A stretch of 64,000 nt of DNA from assembly GCA_046293395.1 (NCBI GenBank), contig JBKBOU010000001.1, positions 124,001 to 188,000 of the forward strand. Direction: 5' to 3'. The number at the start of each line of letters is the position of its first letter. Within the stretch, counting starts at the first letter, position 1. Shown piece after piece: positions 53,041-62,240 of this stretch. Under the pieces are notes generated by a model. It saw only the letters and a list, made by a program, of their open reading frames with translations, ran no database searches and was not told where the DNA came from. Source of the stretch: CAYNRA01 sp046293395. GTDB taxonomy: Bacteria; Bacteroidota; Bacteroidia; Cytophagales; Spirosomataceae. The position numbers and the translations under genes were made by a program.

Positions 53041-53922
53041 TCAACCAAATACTTCTTTTTTACAAGCACGAAGCGTATTATACATAAGTGCCGCGACTGT
53101 CATCAAGCCGACACCGCCAGGTACGGGCGTGATGTAACTAGTTTTGGGTGCTACTTCATCGAATTTTACATCGCCCTTGAGAGCAAATCCACTTTTTTTG
53201 GTGGAATCTACGACGCGCGTAAGCCCCACATCAATAACAACTGCGCCCTCCTTAACCATATCAGCAGTGATAAACTCAGGTTTCCCCAAAGCTGCAATGA
53301 GAATATCTGCGGAGGAACAAATTTCTTTCAAATTGTGTGTCCGGCTGTGTGTCAAGGTGACTGTCGCATTTCCGGGATAGTCGTTTCGTTGCATCAAAAT
53401 ACTCATAGGAAGGCCAACAATTTGGCTTCTACCCACCACGACACAATGCTTTCCGGCCGTTTCAATCTGGTATCTTTTCAGTAACTCTAAGACACCAAAC
53501 GGGGTAGCTGAAATATAGGCGGGCAAACCTTTTGCCATTCGACCAATGTTGATAGGATGAAAACCATCCACATCTTTTTTCGGATCGATGGCTTCAATGA
53601 CGCGATCGACTTGAATATGGTCTGGAAGCGGAAGTTGAACAATGAAACCATCGACTTCGGGGTCATTATTCAACTCTTCAATGATTTGAATTAGTTCATT
53701 TTCAGTGATTTGTGCATCTCTTCGGATGAGAGAAGAGTCAAATCCGATTTGTTCACAAGAGCGAATTTTACTCGCTACATAGGTTTCACTTGCACCATTA
53801 TCACCTACCAGCACAGCAGCAAGATGTGGTTTTTTGTTTCCAGCAGCGACCCATAGTTCAACCTCTTGTTTGAGTTCAGCTTTTACTTCATCGGAGATTT
53901 TTTTTCCGTCAATGCGTATCAT
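53041..53922 (-). CDS. folD: Methylenetetrahydrofolate dehydrogenase/cyclohydrolase
   Basis: Bifunctional enzyme that interconverts 5,10-methylene- and 10-formyl-tetrahydrofolate with NADP. The 293-aa protein has YVASKIRSCEQIGFDS (about 50-65, with the catalytic Lys of the YxxxK motif), the VDGFIVQLPLPDHIQ segment, the NADP-binding VVGRSQIVGLPMS, and near the C-terminus PVPGGVGLMTVA. Length is normal. It overlaps the upstream kinase gene by 4 bp (ATGA), so the two are co-translated. Confidence 0.96.
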   Translation of the reverse strand: MIRIDGKKISDEVKAELKQEVELWVAAGNKKPHLAAVLVGDNGASETYVASKIRSCEQIGFDSSLIRRDAQITENELIQIIEELNNDPEVDGFIVQLPLPDHIQVDRVIEAIDPKKDVDGFHPINIGRMAKGLPAYISATPFGVLELLKRYQIETAGKHCVVVGRSQIVGLPMSILMQRNDYPGNATVTLTHSRTHNLKEICSSADILIAALGKPEFITADMVKEGAVVIDVGLTRVVDSTKKSGFALKGDVKFDEVAPKTSYITPVPGGVGLMTVAALMYNTLRACKKEVFG

Positions 53923-54449
53923 ATATTCTTGGATTTTTTGGATGCAGGCGTTAAATACTGAATGATTTTTTCTAGGTTAAATTCCTCTTCTCCAGAGGTG
54001 AGATGGAAAGGCGCATCTGATGTTTTTGGCTGGCCGTAAGTAAGGAAAGACTGCCAAATGTGGTTGATATACCAGGTCGGTTCGTACCCCCAACGGTTAT
54101 CCATCCCTTTGCGGATAAGGAAAGTTCGTTTGGATATTTTGACAAGTACACGTTTGTCATAAAGAGAATCCAATTGTGGTTCAAAAAAGGCAAAAAGACC
54201 TTCAACGATGACAATATCCACGCGATTTTTAAATTCACGGACGATGGCAGCCAACATTGTGTGGTCAATAGAATTGGGGGACTCCCAGTCGATGCGTTGT
54301 TTGATTTTAGGAATTAGTGTATCTGGTAAAACAAAATCATCTTGGTGGAATATGAGCACTTTTTTCCCGTTTTTTCGAAAATACGCTGCTAAAAGGTTGG
54401 CAAGTGTACTTTTGCCTGAGCGACTTACCCCGCCAATACCAATAACCAT
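53919..54449 (-). CDS. P-loop kinase of the uridine/nicotinamide riboside kinase type
   Basis: A 176-aa P-loop kinase with Walker A GGVSRSGKST (6-15), FHQDDFVLPD (about 34-43) for nucleoside binding, and IVIVEGLFAFFEPQLD as the Walker B-like strand. RTFLIRKGMDNRWG could be the LID segment. The layout fits small kinases such as nicotinamide riboside kinase or uridine kinase, but the exact substrate cannot be fixed. It sits before folD in a two-gene unit. Confidence 0.72.
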   Translation of the reverse strand: MVIGIGGVSRSGKSTLANLLAAYFRKNGKKVLIFHQDDFVLPDTLIPKIKQRIDWESPNSIDHTMLAAIVREFKNRVDIVIVEGLFAFFEPQLDSLYDKRVLVKISKRTFLIRKGMDNRWGYEPTWYINHIWQSFLTYGQPKTSDAPFHLTSGEEEFNLEKIIQYLTPASKKSKNI

Positions 54450-54599
54450 AATGAGAGATTGTGATGATAAATGATTTGCAAATTTAAAGAAACTTACAAA
54501 ACATCGCTTCTATACGGGTAAATTGTTTGTAGATACCTTGAGAATTAGGGGAAAATCAGGCATATTTACATTTCTGTTTAAAAACACAATACACAATAA

Positions 54600-54803
54600 A
54601 TGGCACGGATTTTACAAACAGTTGGTAAAACGCTCATGTATTCTTCAGCAGGTCTGACTTGCCTGTTTGCGTTATTCGATTTTGAAGTCATGGGAGAGGG
54701 CGTGAAAATTACTAGCTTTTATTATGTCTTTATGTTCACACTTTTTAGCATTGGTTTTCTAACTTATAAAAACAGAGAATCTTGGGGTCGTTTTTTGTCC
54801 TGA
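54600..54803 (+). CDS. Small membrane protein of unknown function
   Basis: A 67-aa protein with two hydrophobic segments (about 10-26 and 40-57) and charged ends (MARILQTVGKT and TYKNRESWGRFLS). It starts with an ATG preceded by an AT-rich leader and lies 36 bp before the WecA/MraY-like gene on the same strand, so it is probably part of that unit. I recognise no family. It is likely a real gene because the frame is clean and the membrane pattern is clear. Confidence 0.6.
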   Translation: MARILQTVGKTLMYSSAGLTCLFALFDFEVMGEGVKITSFYYVFMFTLFSIGFLTYKNRESWGRFLS

Positions 54804-54839
54804 GAAATTGATTTACTTCTTTTACACACGTTTACCCTT

Positions 54840-55940
54840 ATGGATTTAACCCTGGACACTTTGATACAAAGCAATTATTTACGTATTGCGATTTCTTCGC
54901 TTGTATCAATGGCAATTACGATGAAGTCCATTCCGTTGATTATTAAATTCGGAGACCATAAAAACTTGATGGATAATCCTATCAAACAAAGAAGTTCTCA
55001 TTTTGTGCCCATTCCTACTTTCGGTGGAGTTGCCCTTTTTACAGGGACTATGATTGGCTATCACTTATGGAATTATGGAGAAGAAGGGCTTTTGCTTCAT
55101 AAAATGATTGTTGGGTTTATTGTTCTTTTTTTTCTTGGTTTAAAAGACGATATTTTAGTTCTTGACCCAATTAAAAAGATATTATCGCAAATTATCGCTG
55201 CTGCTCTCGTTGTTGTAGGAAGTGATTTACGGCTGGATAATTTCTTCGGTATATTTGGTATTTATGAAGTTTCATATCTTATCAGTGTCTTATTTACAGT
55301 AGTGTTTTTCCTAGTTGTCATTAATGCATTTAATCTGATAGATGGGATTGACGGACTCTCAGCAGGTATTGGTATGATAAATACCTTTTTCCTTGGTCTT
55401 TGGTTTTTGGTAAATAACCATTGGAGTTTAGCAGCCTTTGCGTTGTGTTTATCACTCTCTCTCTTGGGTTTTTTATTTTTTAATTTCTCGAAAACACAGA
55501 AGATTTTTATGGGTGATACGGGTTCCTTGATAATCGGATACGTCATTACCATTCTATCCATCAAATTCACGCATTTAAACTCCTCTCATTCTTTCAGAAT
55601 GGATACTTTTGTAAGTGCGCCCATCTTAGTTGTGGTATCGCTGAGTATTCCGCTCTTTGATTTTTTTCGGGTGCTGTTTGTTCGAATTTTAACGCGTCGC
55701 CCCCCCTGGAAAGGAGATAGATTGCATTTACACCATATTCTAATCGATTTGGGCTTTTCTCATTTACAAGCCTCTTTTGTTTTGTACGTAGTTACAATTG
55801 GTACTACAACTTTTACCTATTATTTGAGAAGTTTTTTTTCAAACACGCAGTTAATGCTACTCATCGCAGCTTATTTTGTCCTCTATTTATTCATTTGCCA
55901 AATTCTTGAAGAAAAACGCGTCAAACTCTTAAAATTATGA
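54840..55940 (+). CDS. Undecaprenyl-phosphate sugar-1-phosphate transferase (MraY/WecA family)
   Basis: A 366-aa polytopic membrane enzyme that transfers a sugar phosphate (typically GlcNAc-1-P) to undecaprenyl phosphate to start surface-glycan synthesis. About 10-11 helices are visible. The family motifs are PTFGGVALF (about 59-67), LGLKDDILVLDPIKK with the Asp pair, VINAFNLIDGIDGLSAGIG, KIFMGDTGSLIIGY and RLHLHHILIDLG, which favour the WecA rather than the MraY side. Its end overlaps the next gene by 4 bp. Confidence 0.92.
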   Translation: MDLTLDTLIQSNYLRIAISSLVSMAITMKSIPLIIKFGDHKNLMDNPIKQRSSHFVPIPTFGGVALFTGTMIGYHLWNYGEEGLLLHKMIVGFIVLFFLGLKDDILVLDPIKKILSQIIAAALVVVGSDLRLDNFFGIFGIYEVSYLISVLFTVVFFLVVINAFNLIDGIDGLSAGIGMINTFFLGLWFLVNNHWSLAAFALCLSLSLLGFLFFNFSKTQKIFMGDTGSLIIGYVITILSIKFTHLNSSHSFRMDTFVSAPILVVVSLSIPLFDFFRVLFVRILTRRPPWKGDRLHLHHILIDLGFSHLQASFVLYVVTIGTTTFTYYLRSFFSNTQLMLLIAAYFVLYLFICQILEEKRVKLLKL

Positions 55941-56509
55941 ACTCGAAAACGGTTGACTATTCACGGACAACAATAACGGAACTGATGATTCCCTCTTACG
56001 CAAATTTTGGCGGGAAAATACACGGGGGTATTCTTCTTTCTCTCATGGACAAGGTGGCGTATGCGTGTGCTTCAAAACATGCTGGAACGTATGTCGTGAC
56101 GGTTTCTGTGGATGAAGTCAATTTCATGCAACCCATTGAAGTCGGTGAACTCGTTTCGTTGCATGCTTCGGTGAATTATGTCGGGACAACCTCACTCGTT
56201 GTTGGTATTCGTGTAATTTCTGAAAATGTAAAAACGGGAGAGCAAAAACACACCAATACGTCTTATTTTACGATGGTCGCCAAAGATGATTTGGGGAAAC
56301 CGCAGCAAGTTCCCGCGCTCGTTTTACAAAATGAAGCTGATATTCGGCGGTGTTTGGAGGCAATCAAACGTAAGCAAATGAAGAAAAGTTATTGGGAAGA
56401 ATTTGGCTCGCAAAAAGAGCAACTTTCGCATGAAAACAGTTTGGATATTTTAAAAAATGAGCGCGTAATCATCGTTGACTGGTCGCCGATAGATTCATCT
56501 CAAAAATAA
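55937..56509 (+). CDS. Acyl-CoA thioesterase, hotdog fold
   Basis: A 190-aa thioesterase of the YciA/ACOT type that hydrolyses acyl-CoA to the free acid. The hotdog core (about 10-130) has TTITELMIPSYANFGGKIHG with GGILLSLMDKVAYACASKHA, and VDEVNFMQPIEVGELVSLHA. The tail (about 135-190) is charged and variable. It starts inside the preceding gene (4 bp) and its 3' end overlaps the convergent PAP2-like gene by 15 bp. Confidence 0.9.
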   Translation: MNSKTVDYSRTTITELMIPSYANFGGKIHGGILLSLMDKVAYACASKHAGTYVVTVSVDEVNFMQPIEVGELVSLHASVNYVGTTSLVVGIRVISENVKTGEQKHTNTSYFTMVAKDDLGKPQQVPALVLQNEADIRRCLEAIKRKQMKKSYWEEFGSQKEQLSHENSLDILKNERVIIVDWSPIDSSQK

Positions 56510-57118
56510 CCAACCCACCATTTGTACTAGCGCACCAATCCCAAAACCTATCCAGACTTGGGCAGGTGTGTGTACTTGTAAATGCAGTCTAGCCGATAAT
56601 ATACTACCAATAAGTGGAAGAGAGAGCAAAAAAGGGCTAATCTCAGGTTGCCCTTGGAATAATAAAAGGACACATAAAAAACCAAACCAACCGCCTGCCC
56701 CCGCTGCATGTGCGCTAATTTGCCACCATAAACTAATGATTCCTAGTATGAAAATGACTGCTGCCGTACAAAATAAAAATAAGGAAGTGGCGTACATGAT
56801 ACGCGCCTGCGAATAGATGGTATAAGCAAATAAACCGTACAAAACTGCGGTGATGAGATAGGGAATCCGACGGTCTTTCAGGTTAGTTAGTGAATAACTT
56901 GTGATAACTCCTCTTTTTGAAAGCCACAAAATAAAACCACCCGGAAGAACACACGTATAAAATAAGATGAAAAGTAATATGTAGGGTCGAATTTCCGTGA
57001 CAGCGCCACCCAACCCCATCATTCCTGGATAAAAAAAGTACGCAAATGTGAGTACAAGCGTGGGAATAAATAAGGGATGAAATAGAGTAGATACAAGCCG
57101 AGCTAGTGTATTTGTCAT
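56495..57118 (-). CDS. PAP2-like membrane phosphatase family protein, divergent
   Basis: A 207-aa protein with about six membrane helices. Motif 2 appears as ISAHAAGAGGW (about 134-144) and motif 3 as ARLHLQVHTPAQVW, matching SxHxxG and R-x5-H of PAP2 lipid/pyrophosphate phosphatases; an early NLKDRRIPYL resembles motif 1. The assignment is moderate because the motifs are variants. It follows rpoN by 17 bp on the same strand. Related proteins remove phosphate from lipid or polyprenyl carriers. Confidence 0.72.
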   Translation of the reverse strand: MTNTLARLVSTLFHPLFIPTLVLTFAYFFYPGMMGLGGAVTEIRPYILLFILFYTCVLPGGFILWLSKRGVITSYSLTNLKDRRIPYLITAVLYGLFAYTIYSQARIMYATSLFLFCTAAVIFILGIISLWWQISAHAAGAGGWFGFLCVLLLFQGQPEISPFLLSLPLIGSILSARLHLQVHTPAQVWIGFGIGALVQMVGWLFLR

Positions 57119-57135
57119 GAATGAAACACATTAAT

Positions 57136-58596
57136 TTATACTTCTTTCCTCAATCTAGAAACGGGTAAACCGAGTTGTTCACGGTATTTTGCAACCGTCC
57201 GACGGGCAATATTATACCCTTTATTCGTTAGAATTTTCTCTAATTTATCATCGGATAGGGGTACTGCTTTCGATTCCTTTTCAATCAATTCTTTGATGAT
57301 ATTTTTAACTTCTCGACTCGAAGCGTCTTCCCCAGATTCTGTCGAAATCCCTTCCGAGAAAAAGTATTTGAGTGGATATGTGCCAAAGTCCGTTTGAACT
57401 GTTTTGCTGCTTGCCACGCGTGAAACCGTGGAAATGTCCATTTGAATGCGCTCTGCGATGTCTTTCAAAATCATGGGTTTCAATTTGGACTCATCTCCAT
57501 CCAAAAAGAAACCATATTGGTGACTCACAATGGCTTCCATTGTTTTTTGTAGTGTCAATTGGCGTTGTTTGATAGCCTCAATAAACCATTTGGCAGCATC
57601 GAGTTTCTGCTTGACAAACGTGACCGTTTCTTTGATATGTTTATTTTTTTTGTCTCCTTTGTCATACGTTTCCAACATCTCTGAAAATGAGCGACTTATG
57701 CGTAAATCAGGCGCATTTTTTGTATTCAAAAAGACCTCCACTTTGTTGTCCCGGCTCGTCACAATAAAATCCGGTATGATGTAATTGGTCGGTGTACTTT
57801 CTGCTGAAGAAATACCTGGCTTCGGACTCAACCGTTTGATTAGATTCATGACTTCCTTGAAGTCCTCGTCACTGATATCTAATTTACGCTGTATTTTTTC
57901 AAAGTGTTTTTTTGTAAATTCTTCGTATAAGTCTTTTAGTAATAAGATAGCAATCTGGTAGATACGCTCGTTTTTACTTCCAAAACTATGTTTTACAAGC
58001 TGAAGAATCAAACATTCTCTCAGGTCTCTCGCCGCTATGCCTGGCGGTTCAAATAGTTGAATTTTACGTAAGACTTGTTCTACTTCTGCTTCGTTTGTAT
58101 AGACATTTTGCGTGAAAGCAAGGTCGTTGGCAATGGCTTTTAACGGCCTTCGGATGTATCCGTCATCTTCCAAACTGCCGATGAGCTGTTTTCCAATAAT
58201 TTCGTGTCGCTCAGGTAAATCGAGGTAACTTAATTGCTGAAGAAGCGAGTCTGTCAAAGAGGAAGTAGAGGCAATCGGAAGTGTATCTTTTTCTTCCTCA
58301 CCCCAGCCATCTCCTTGCATTTTATATCCGTAATAATCTTCTTGATTGATGTATTCCTTAATATCAATTTCATCCCGGGAGTCCGCTGCATATTCATCGT
58401 CAAACGAAGTATCTGTGTCTGCATTCGTATCGTCTGTATTCAGTTCGTACCCATCTTCCAAAGCCGGATTAATCTCCAATTCTTCTTCTATCCGTTGGTT
58501 TAGTTCAGCCGTTGGGATTTGGAGTAGTTTAATGAACTGAATCTGCTGCGGGGACAGCCGTTGTTGAAGACTCTGATTCAGTGTTAATTTTTGCAT
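57136..58596 (-). CDS. rpoN: RNA polymerase sigma-54 factor
   Basis: A 486-aa sigma-54 that directs polymerase to -24/-12 promoters with AAA+ activators. The Gln-rich region I (LTNQSL-type start: LTLNQSLQQRLSPQQIQFIK) is at 4-23, an acidic region follows (about 45-75), then the core-binding domain, the helix-turn-helix, and the RpoN box ARRTVAKYREQLGLP near the C-terminus. Length is normal. A minus-strand TAAATTTG element lies 23 bases upstream of the start. It is followed by the PAP2-like gene. Confidence 0.96.
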   Translation of the reverse strand: MQKLTLNQSLQQRLSPQQIQFIKLLQIPTAELNQRIEEELEINPALEDGYELNTDDTNADTDTSFDDEYAADSRDEIDIKEYINQEDYYGYKMQGDGWGEEEKDTLPIASTSSLTDSLLQQLSYLDLPERHEIIGKQLIGSLEDDGYIRRPLKAIANDLAFTQNVYTNEAEVEQVLRKIQLFEPPGIAARDLRECLILQLVKHSFGSKNERIYQIAILLLKDLYEEFTKKHFEKIQRKLDISDEDFKEVMNLIKRLSPKPGISSAESTPTNYIIPDFIVTSRDNKVEVFLNTKNAPDLRISRSFSEMLETYDKGDKKNKHIKETVTFVKQKLDAAKWFIEAIKQRQLTLQKTMEAIVSHQYGFFLDGDESKLKPMILKDIAERIQMDISTVSRVASSKTVQTDFGTYPLKYFFSEGISTESGEDASSREVKNIIKELIEKESKAVPLSDDKLEKILTNKGYNIARRTVAKYREQLGLPVSRLRKEV

Positions 58597-58724
58597 TTGC
58601 TTAGGAAGTCAATTTGTGCAAATTTACAAAAAATCACGTGAAGTAATACTATCTAAGTAGATGATAGTGTATGAATTGTATAAGTTACGAATGTTTTTTC
58701 TTCCAAGGGTTGAATAGAGACCAA

Positions 58725-59948
58725 TTAGGAGATATTGAAGAGGACTTTAGACAATGTTTGGGTTTTTAACTCCGTTTCTATCCATTCTTTCTGCGGGTTA
58801 GAGTCAGCCGTAATTCCACAACCCGCATAGAGTGTAGCTAGTTGGTTCTTCACGCACATGTTTCGTAAATGAACAAAAAGATTGGTTTGTCCTTCTATGT
58901 TGACAGGGCCAAGATACCCCGCATAAAAAGAACGGTCGTGTTTTTCATTCGCAAGAATAAACTCCAAGCTCGGCTTTTTAGGCATCCCACAAACTGCGGA
59001 AGTCGGATGGAGTAAATCCAACATCACGGACGTAATTTGCGGAAAATGGATGGATTTGTAATCGACCTCAAAATCCGAACGAAGATGTAATAAATTCCCC
59101 GCCCGGACAGTCTGTGGCCCGAACTCATCGTATTCTCTTATCCGTACTTTTTTGAAGCAATTGATGATATATCTTCCGACTAGCGCTTGTTCTTCAATTT
59201 CTTTTTGCCGCCAGAGTGCATCTGCGGGCTTTATCTCTTGTCCATCTGGTGTCAATGCAGGTTGCGTACCCGCCAAAGACATGGTTCGGAATTTTCCTGT
59301 ATTTTCGTTCTGGCTTACCAGAATTTCAGGCGAAGCACCCAACCAAGACTCCGATAAAAAAGGAAAATCAACCCAAGAAATGAAGGCACTCGGATAGTTT
59401 TGCGCTAAAGTTTGGAAACTTTCCCAAATGGAAAACTGTGCGGGTAGTGCAAAGGATTTGGTGCGTGAAAGTACTACTTTCTGAAAATGACCTTCCTGAA
59501 TTGCCGCGATTGCCCGTTCTACGTTTTGAATAAAAAGGCTTTGTGCCTCTGCATCTTCTAGTTCACAAGGTTTTTCCAGAAGTGCGTTTGGTCGAGCGGC
59601 TTCTTTTTGAAAAGCTGCGTTCTGTACAATTTCGTCAAAAATAGTAGGATACGTTGGCTCTTTTGTGAGCTCTAACTCTCCAGAAGAAGAAACCGTAAAG
59701 AGTACGTCTGCTGGTAAAAAGTATGTATTTTGTCCAGATGAATTGACAAACGGAGAAATAGCAAATCCGCTGCCAAGTTCGTCAATTTCTGGTTTGTTTT
59801 GCGATGGGATTTTTGTAAACGAGACAAGAAAATGAGTTGTCGTACTGTTGGGCATTCGCCACACAGCTGTTGGGTAGCCAAGCACATGTGCTGACTCCCA
59901 CAACAGCTGAAGACGTAATTTTTGCATGTATTTTGGGTGGATAACCAT
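58725..59948 (-). CDS. menF: Isochorismate synthase
   Basis: Converts chorismate to isochorismate, the entry to menaquinone. The 407-aa protein has the chorismate-binding fold: WLGASPEILVSQNENTG (about 202-218), FRTMSLAGTQP, DLLHPTSAVCGMPKKPSLEF and DRSFYAGYLGPV near the C-terminus. A start at the ATG 21 bases downstream (59927) is also possible. It follows ccmE by 28 bp, so it may be transcribed with the cytochrome c maturation genes. Since menaquinone and c-type cytochromes both serve respiration, joint expression is plausible. Confidence 0.93.
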   Translation of the reverse strand: MVIHPKYMQKLRLQLLWESAHVLGYPTAVWRMPNSTTTHFLVSFTKIPSQNKPEIDELGSGFAISPFVNSSGQNTYFLPADVLFTVSSSGELELTKEPTYPTIFDEIVQNAAFQKEAARPNALLEKPCELEDAEAQSLFIQNVERAIAAIQEGHFQKVVLSRTKSFALPAQFSIWESFQTLAQNYPSAFISWVDFPFLSESWLGASPEILVSQNENTGKFRTMSLAGTQPALTPDGQEIKPADALWRQKEIEEQALVGRYIINCFKKVRIREYDEFGPQTVRAGNLLHLRSDFEVDYKSIHFPQITSVMLDLLHPTSAVCGMPKKPSLEFILANEKHDRSFYAGYLGPVNIEGQTNLFVHLRNMCVKNQLATLYAGCGITADSNPQKEWIETELKTQTLSKVLFNIS

Positions 59949-59976
59949 GTCTGATGGAATAAAAAGGAGTGAATGA

Positions 59977-60417
59977 CTACTTATTCATCGCGACTTTTTC
60001 CTCCGCTTGGAGTTCCCCATTATTATATTTGGAAGGACATTTTAGCAAGATTTGGTCTGCTCTGAAGCAATTGTTTGCTACGTCCATTTGTCCTACGACA
60101 ACTACCTTCTCTGACTTGTCCAAATCTTGTGGTTTAGGTTGGTTATATACCACAAGCGACTCATTTTGGAGGGAATCAATCATCCAGAACTCAAAATGAT
60201 TGGGGTCAATGGAGGGTTCGTAACGCATGCCAACTATATCGCCAGTCGCTGATTTTTTCAACTCTCCGACTACATGAATAGGTTTGTTAACTCCCTCTTT
60301 TGCAAGCGATTTTGCCTCTGTAAAACTAACGTAGGTACTTGCATCGCCCACAGTTGAAATGATGACCATGATGGCAACAGCGATAGCACCTAATGCAATA
60401 ATATGTGATCTTTTCAT
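59977..60417 (-). CDS. ccmE: Cytochrome c maturation heme chaperone CcmE, Cys variant
   Basis: CcmE carries heme covalently in the periplasm during cytochrome c assembly. The 146-aa protein has a membrane anchor (about 5-23) and the beta-barrel domain with VVGELKKSATGDIVGMRY and VVVGQMD. In the heme site the family's usual His is Cys: LLKCPSKYN, giving C127-P-S-K-Y131 (a CxxxY motif). CxxxY forms of CcmE are known in some other bacteria and archaea. It follows the ccmD-like gene by 7 bp. Confidence 0.9.
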   Translation of the reverse strand: MKRSHIIALGAIAVAIMVIISTVGDASTYVSFTEAKSLAKEGVNKPIHVVGELKKSATGDIVGMRYEPSIDPNHFEFWMIDSLQNESLVVYNQPKPQDLDKSEKVVVVGQMDVANNCFRADQILLKCPSKYNNGELQAEEKVAMNK

Positions 60418-60424
60418 GATACGT

Positions 60425-60634
60425 TTAATTTTGTGTAGATGAATCCTTCATTTTCTTTTCAATTTTCGTCAATTTTCTATCCATTGAAAACAAATAGGCG
60501 AAGAGTCCAATGAATGAAATGGCAATAACAGCCACGACGACCCAGATTTTTCCGTCTTCCCGGAAAGTATCTGCCATTTCAACGTCTTGTAATAAAATAA
60601 AGTTTAAAAATTGGTTTACGATGAGTGAGAGCAT
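60425..60634 (-). CDS. ccmD: CcmD-like small membrane protein
   Basis: A 69-aa protein with a single membrane helix (about 31-49) followed by a charged tail (DRKLTKIEKKMKDSSTQ), as in CcmD, the small subunit that works with CcmB and CcmC at heme export. The true start may be the Met at residue 20, which would give the family's usual length. It lies between ccmC (28 bp) and ccmE (7 bp). The call rests on position and shape more than on sequence. Confidence 0.75.
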   Translation of the reverse strand: MLSLIVNQFLNFILLQDVEMADTFREDGKIWVVVAVIAISFIGLFAYLFSMDRKLTKIEKKMKDSSTQN

Positions 60635-60662
60635 CTGTATTCTTGTTTGTTTGAATTAAAAA

Positions 60663-61334
60663 TTAATTGTCTAAATCCTCGTTGAGCGTAGTTTCAATGA
60701 GTTTTAATCGGATACGAAGACTTGTAAACCAAACACCGAGTAATGTCCACGCGATGACTGCCGGATAAAAAACGAGGCGCATGGCGTTGTCCATATCGTA
60801 TTTTCCGAAGGCTGGATTCCCTCCGTTTCCTGGATGTAGCGAGTCGGTCATTCGAGGTAAAATCCAGACCAAAGGCATGAAAGAAGCAAAGGCGAAAATA
60901 TTGTAAATAGCGGAAAGCCGTGCCTTTTTCTGTGTGTCTTCAAATGAAGAACGAAGTACAAAATAAGCCGAGTAAATGAGTAGCCCAACTTCTACTGCAA
61001 TGATTTTCGGATCTTTGGGAAGTGGGTCACCCCAAGTGAAATTCCCCCAGATTGCTCCTGTCAGGAAGCCTAAAATGCCAAAAATGAGGGCAACATTGGC
61101 AAATTCTACTGCATACGTGTCGTGTGCTTGTTGGTTACTGCGTAGATATTTGACGGAATAAACCATCGAGGCAATCATCAATATCATCATGCCAAACCAA
61201 AGAGGTACATGAAAATAAACGTTTCGGATGGTTTCGTTTAAGATAGGCTGTCGAGGAACTTCACCAACGAGCCCTTGAATAAGCGTGTATAGTAAGAGGA
61301 GAACAGTAAGGATTTTCCACCAATTTTGTCGCAT
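60663..61334 (-). CDS. ccmC: Cytochrome c biogenesis protein CcmC/CcsA family
   Basis: A 223-aa membrane protein with six helices that presents heme to CcmE. The heme-ligand His is in YFHVPLWFG (His42), and a second is in DSLHPGNGGNPAF (about 164). The tryptophan-rich segment is WGNFTWGDP (96-104), diverged from the usual WG-xx-W-x-WD motif. It lies between ccmB (23 bp) and ccmD. Confidence 0.88.
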   Translation of the reverse strand: MRQNWWKILTVLLLLYTLIQGLVGEVPRQPILNETIRNVYFHVPLWFGMMILMIASMVYSVKYLRSNQQAHDTYAVEFANVALIFGILGFLTGAIWGNFTWGDPLPKDPKIIAVEVGLLIYSAYFVLRSSFEDTQKKARLSAIYNIFAFASFMPLVWILPRMTDSLHPGNGGNPAFGKYDMDNAMRLVFYPAVIAWTLLGVWFTSLRIRLKLIETTLNEDLDN

Positions 61335-61357
61335 AGTACGTTGAACATTTAGATAAA

Positions 61358-62020
61358 TTAACTTTTCCAGAGATAGGGAAATAATAGATAACTTAACGCA
61401 ATTACAATCATATCAATTCCCAGAAGTGTCATAATTTCGTCTGTGCTTGTTGCCCAACCCAATCCGTCCATTGCATTTTTTGAAAATTTGATGAGCATAG
61501 AAAGCATGGGTAAGATGACAGGAAAACTCAGGACAGCCATCAAAGTAGAGGTGTTTTCTGCTTTGGAGGCAATGCCAGCCACCATTGTAAGCGTAGAAGA
61601 AAATCCGATTCCTCCCAAAACAATGGCAGTTATGTACATCAAAAAATCAGCTGCCAAATAGCCCATCATAGCTGAATATACACCGAATCCGACAAGACCT
61701 AAGAACGTCATCATCAGAATGTTATACACAATTTTTGATAAAATAACTGCTTGTGGACTGACAATCGTATAGTAGTACAATTGCCGCCCCATACGCTCTT
61801 GTGTGAAACTTTTGGTAATGGAATTGACCGCCGCAAAAAGTAAAATTATCCAAAATAAGGTATTCCATGTAATCGGATCCATTTGGTTAATTTTGAGTTT
61901 AAAGCTGATATAAGCAACGAATACTGTACTCACAATGTACAATAACATGCCATTGAGTGCGTATTTTTGCCTCCACTCAAGCGTAATTTCTTTTTGTATA
62001 AGTGCGCTAATTTCCTTCAT
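61358..62020 (-). CDS. ccmB: Heme exporter membrane protein CcmB
   Basis: A 220-aa membrane protein with six hydrophobic helices, the permease that works with the ATPase CcmA to release holo-CcmE. The start MKEISALIQKEITLEWRQKY and the SITKSFTQERMGRQLYYYTI region match the family. It is the first gene of the unit. The ATPase gene ccmA is not next to it and is absent from the window. A TACTTTTG -7-like element (CAAAAGTA, 62029-62036) lies just upstream, with no clear -33. Confidence 0.9.
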   Translation of the reverse strand: MKEISALIQKEITLEWRQKYALNGMLLYIVSTVFVAYISFKLKINQMDPITWNTLFWIILLFAAVNSITKSFTQERMGRQLYYYTIVSPQAVILSKIVYNILMMTFLGLVGFGVYSAMMGYLAADFLMYITAIVLGGIGFSSTLTMVAGIASKAENTSTLMAVLSFPVILPMLSMLIKFSKNAMDGLGWATSTDEIMTLLGIDMIVIALSYLLFPYLWKS

Positions 62021-62240
62021 AATCTAGGCAAAAGTAAGCAAGAAACGCTCTCGTTGGTTATGATGACCATCAGAAAAATGTTTGATTGCCCATTTGTTGT
62101 CTTTCTGTTTTACAAGCAACAAATATTCATTCAGGTATGTTATTTGTAGGGTAAAGTCACCAAAAAGATACAGCAAGAAAGTGTAGTTCCTATCCCGCTT
62201 TCCACTTATATTTAAGTTTTGACCAAAATACCTAAGAAAA

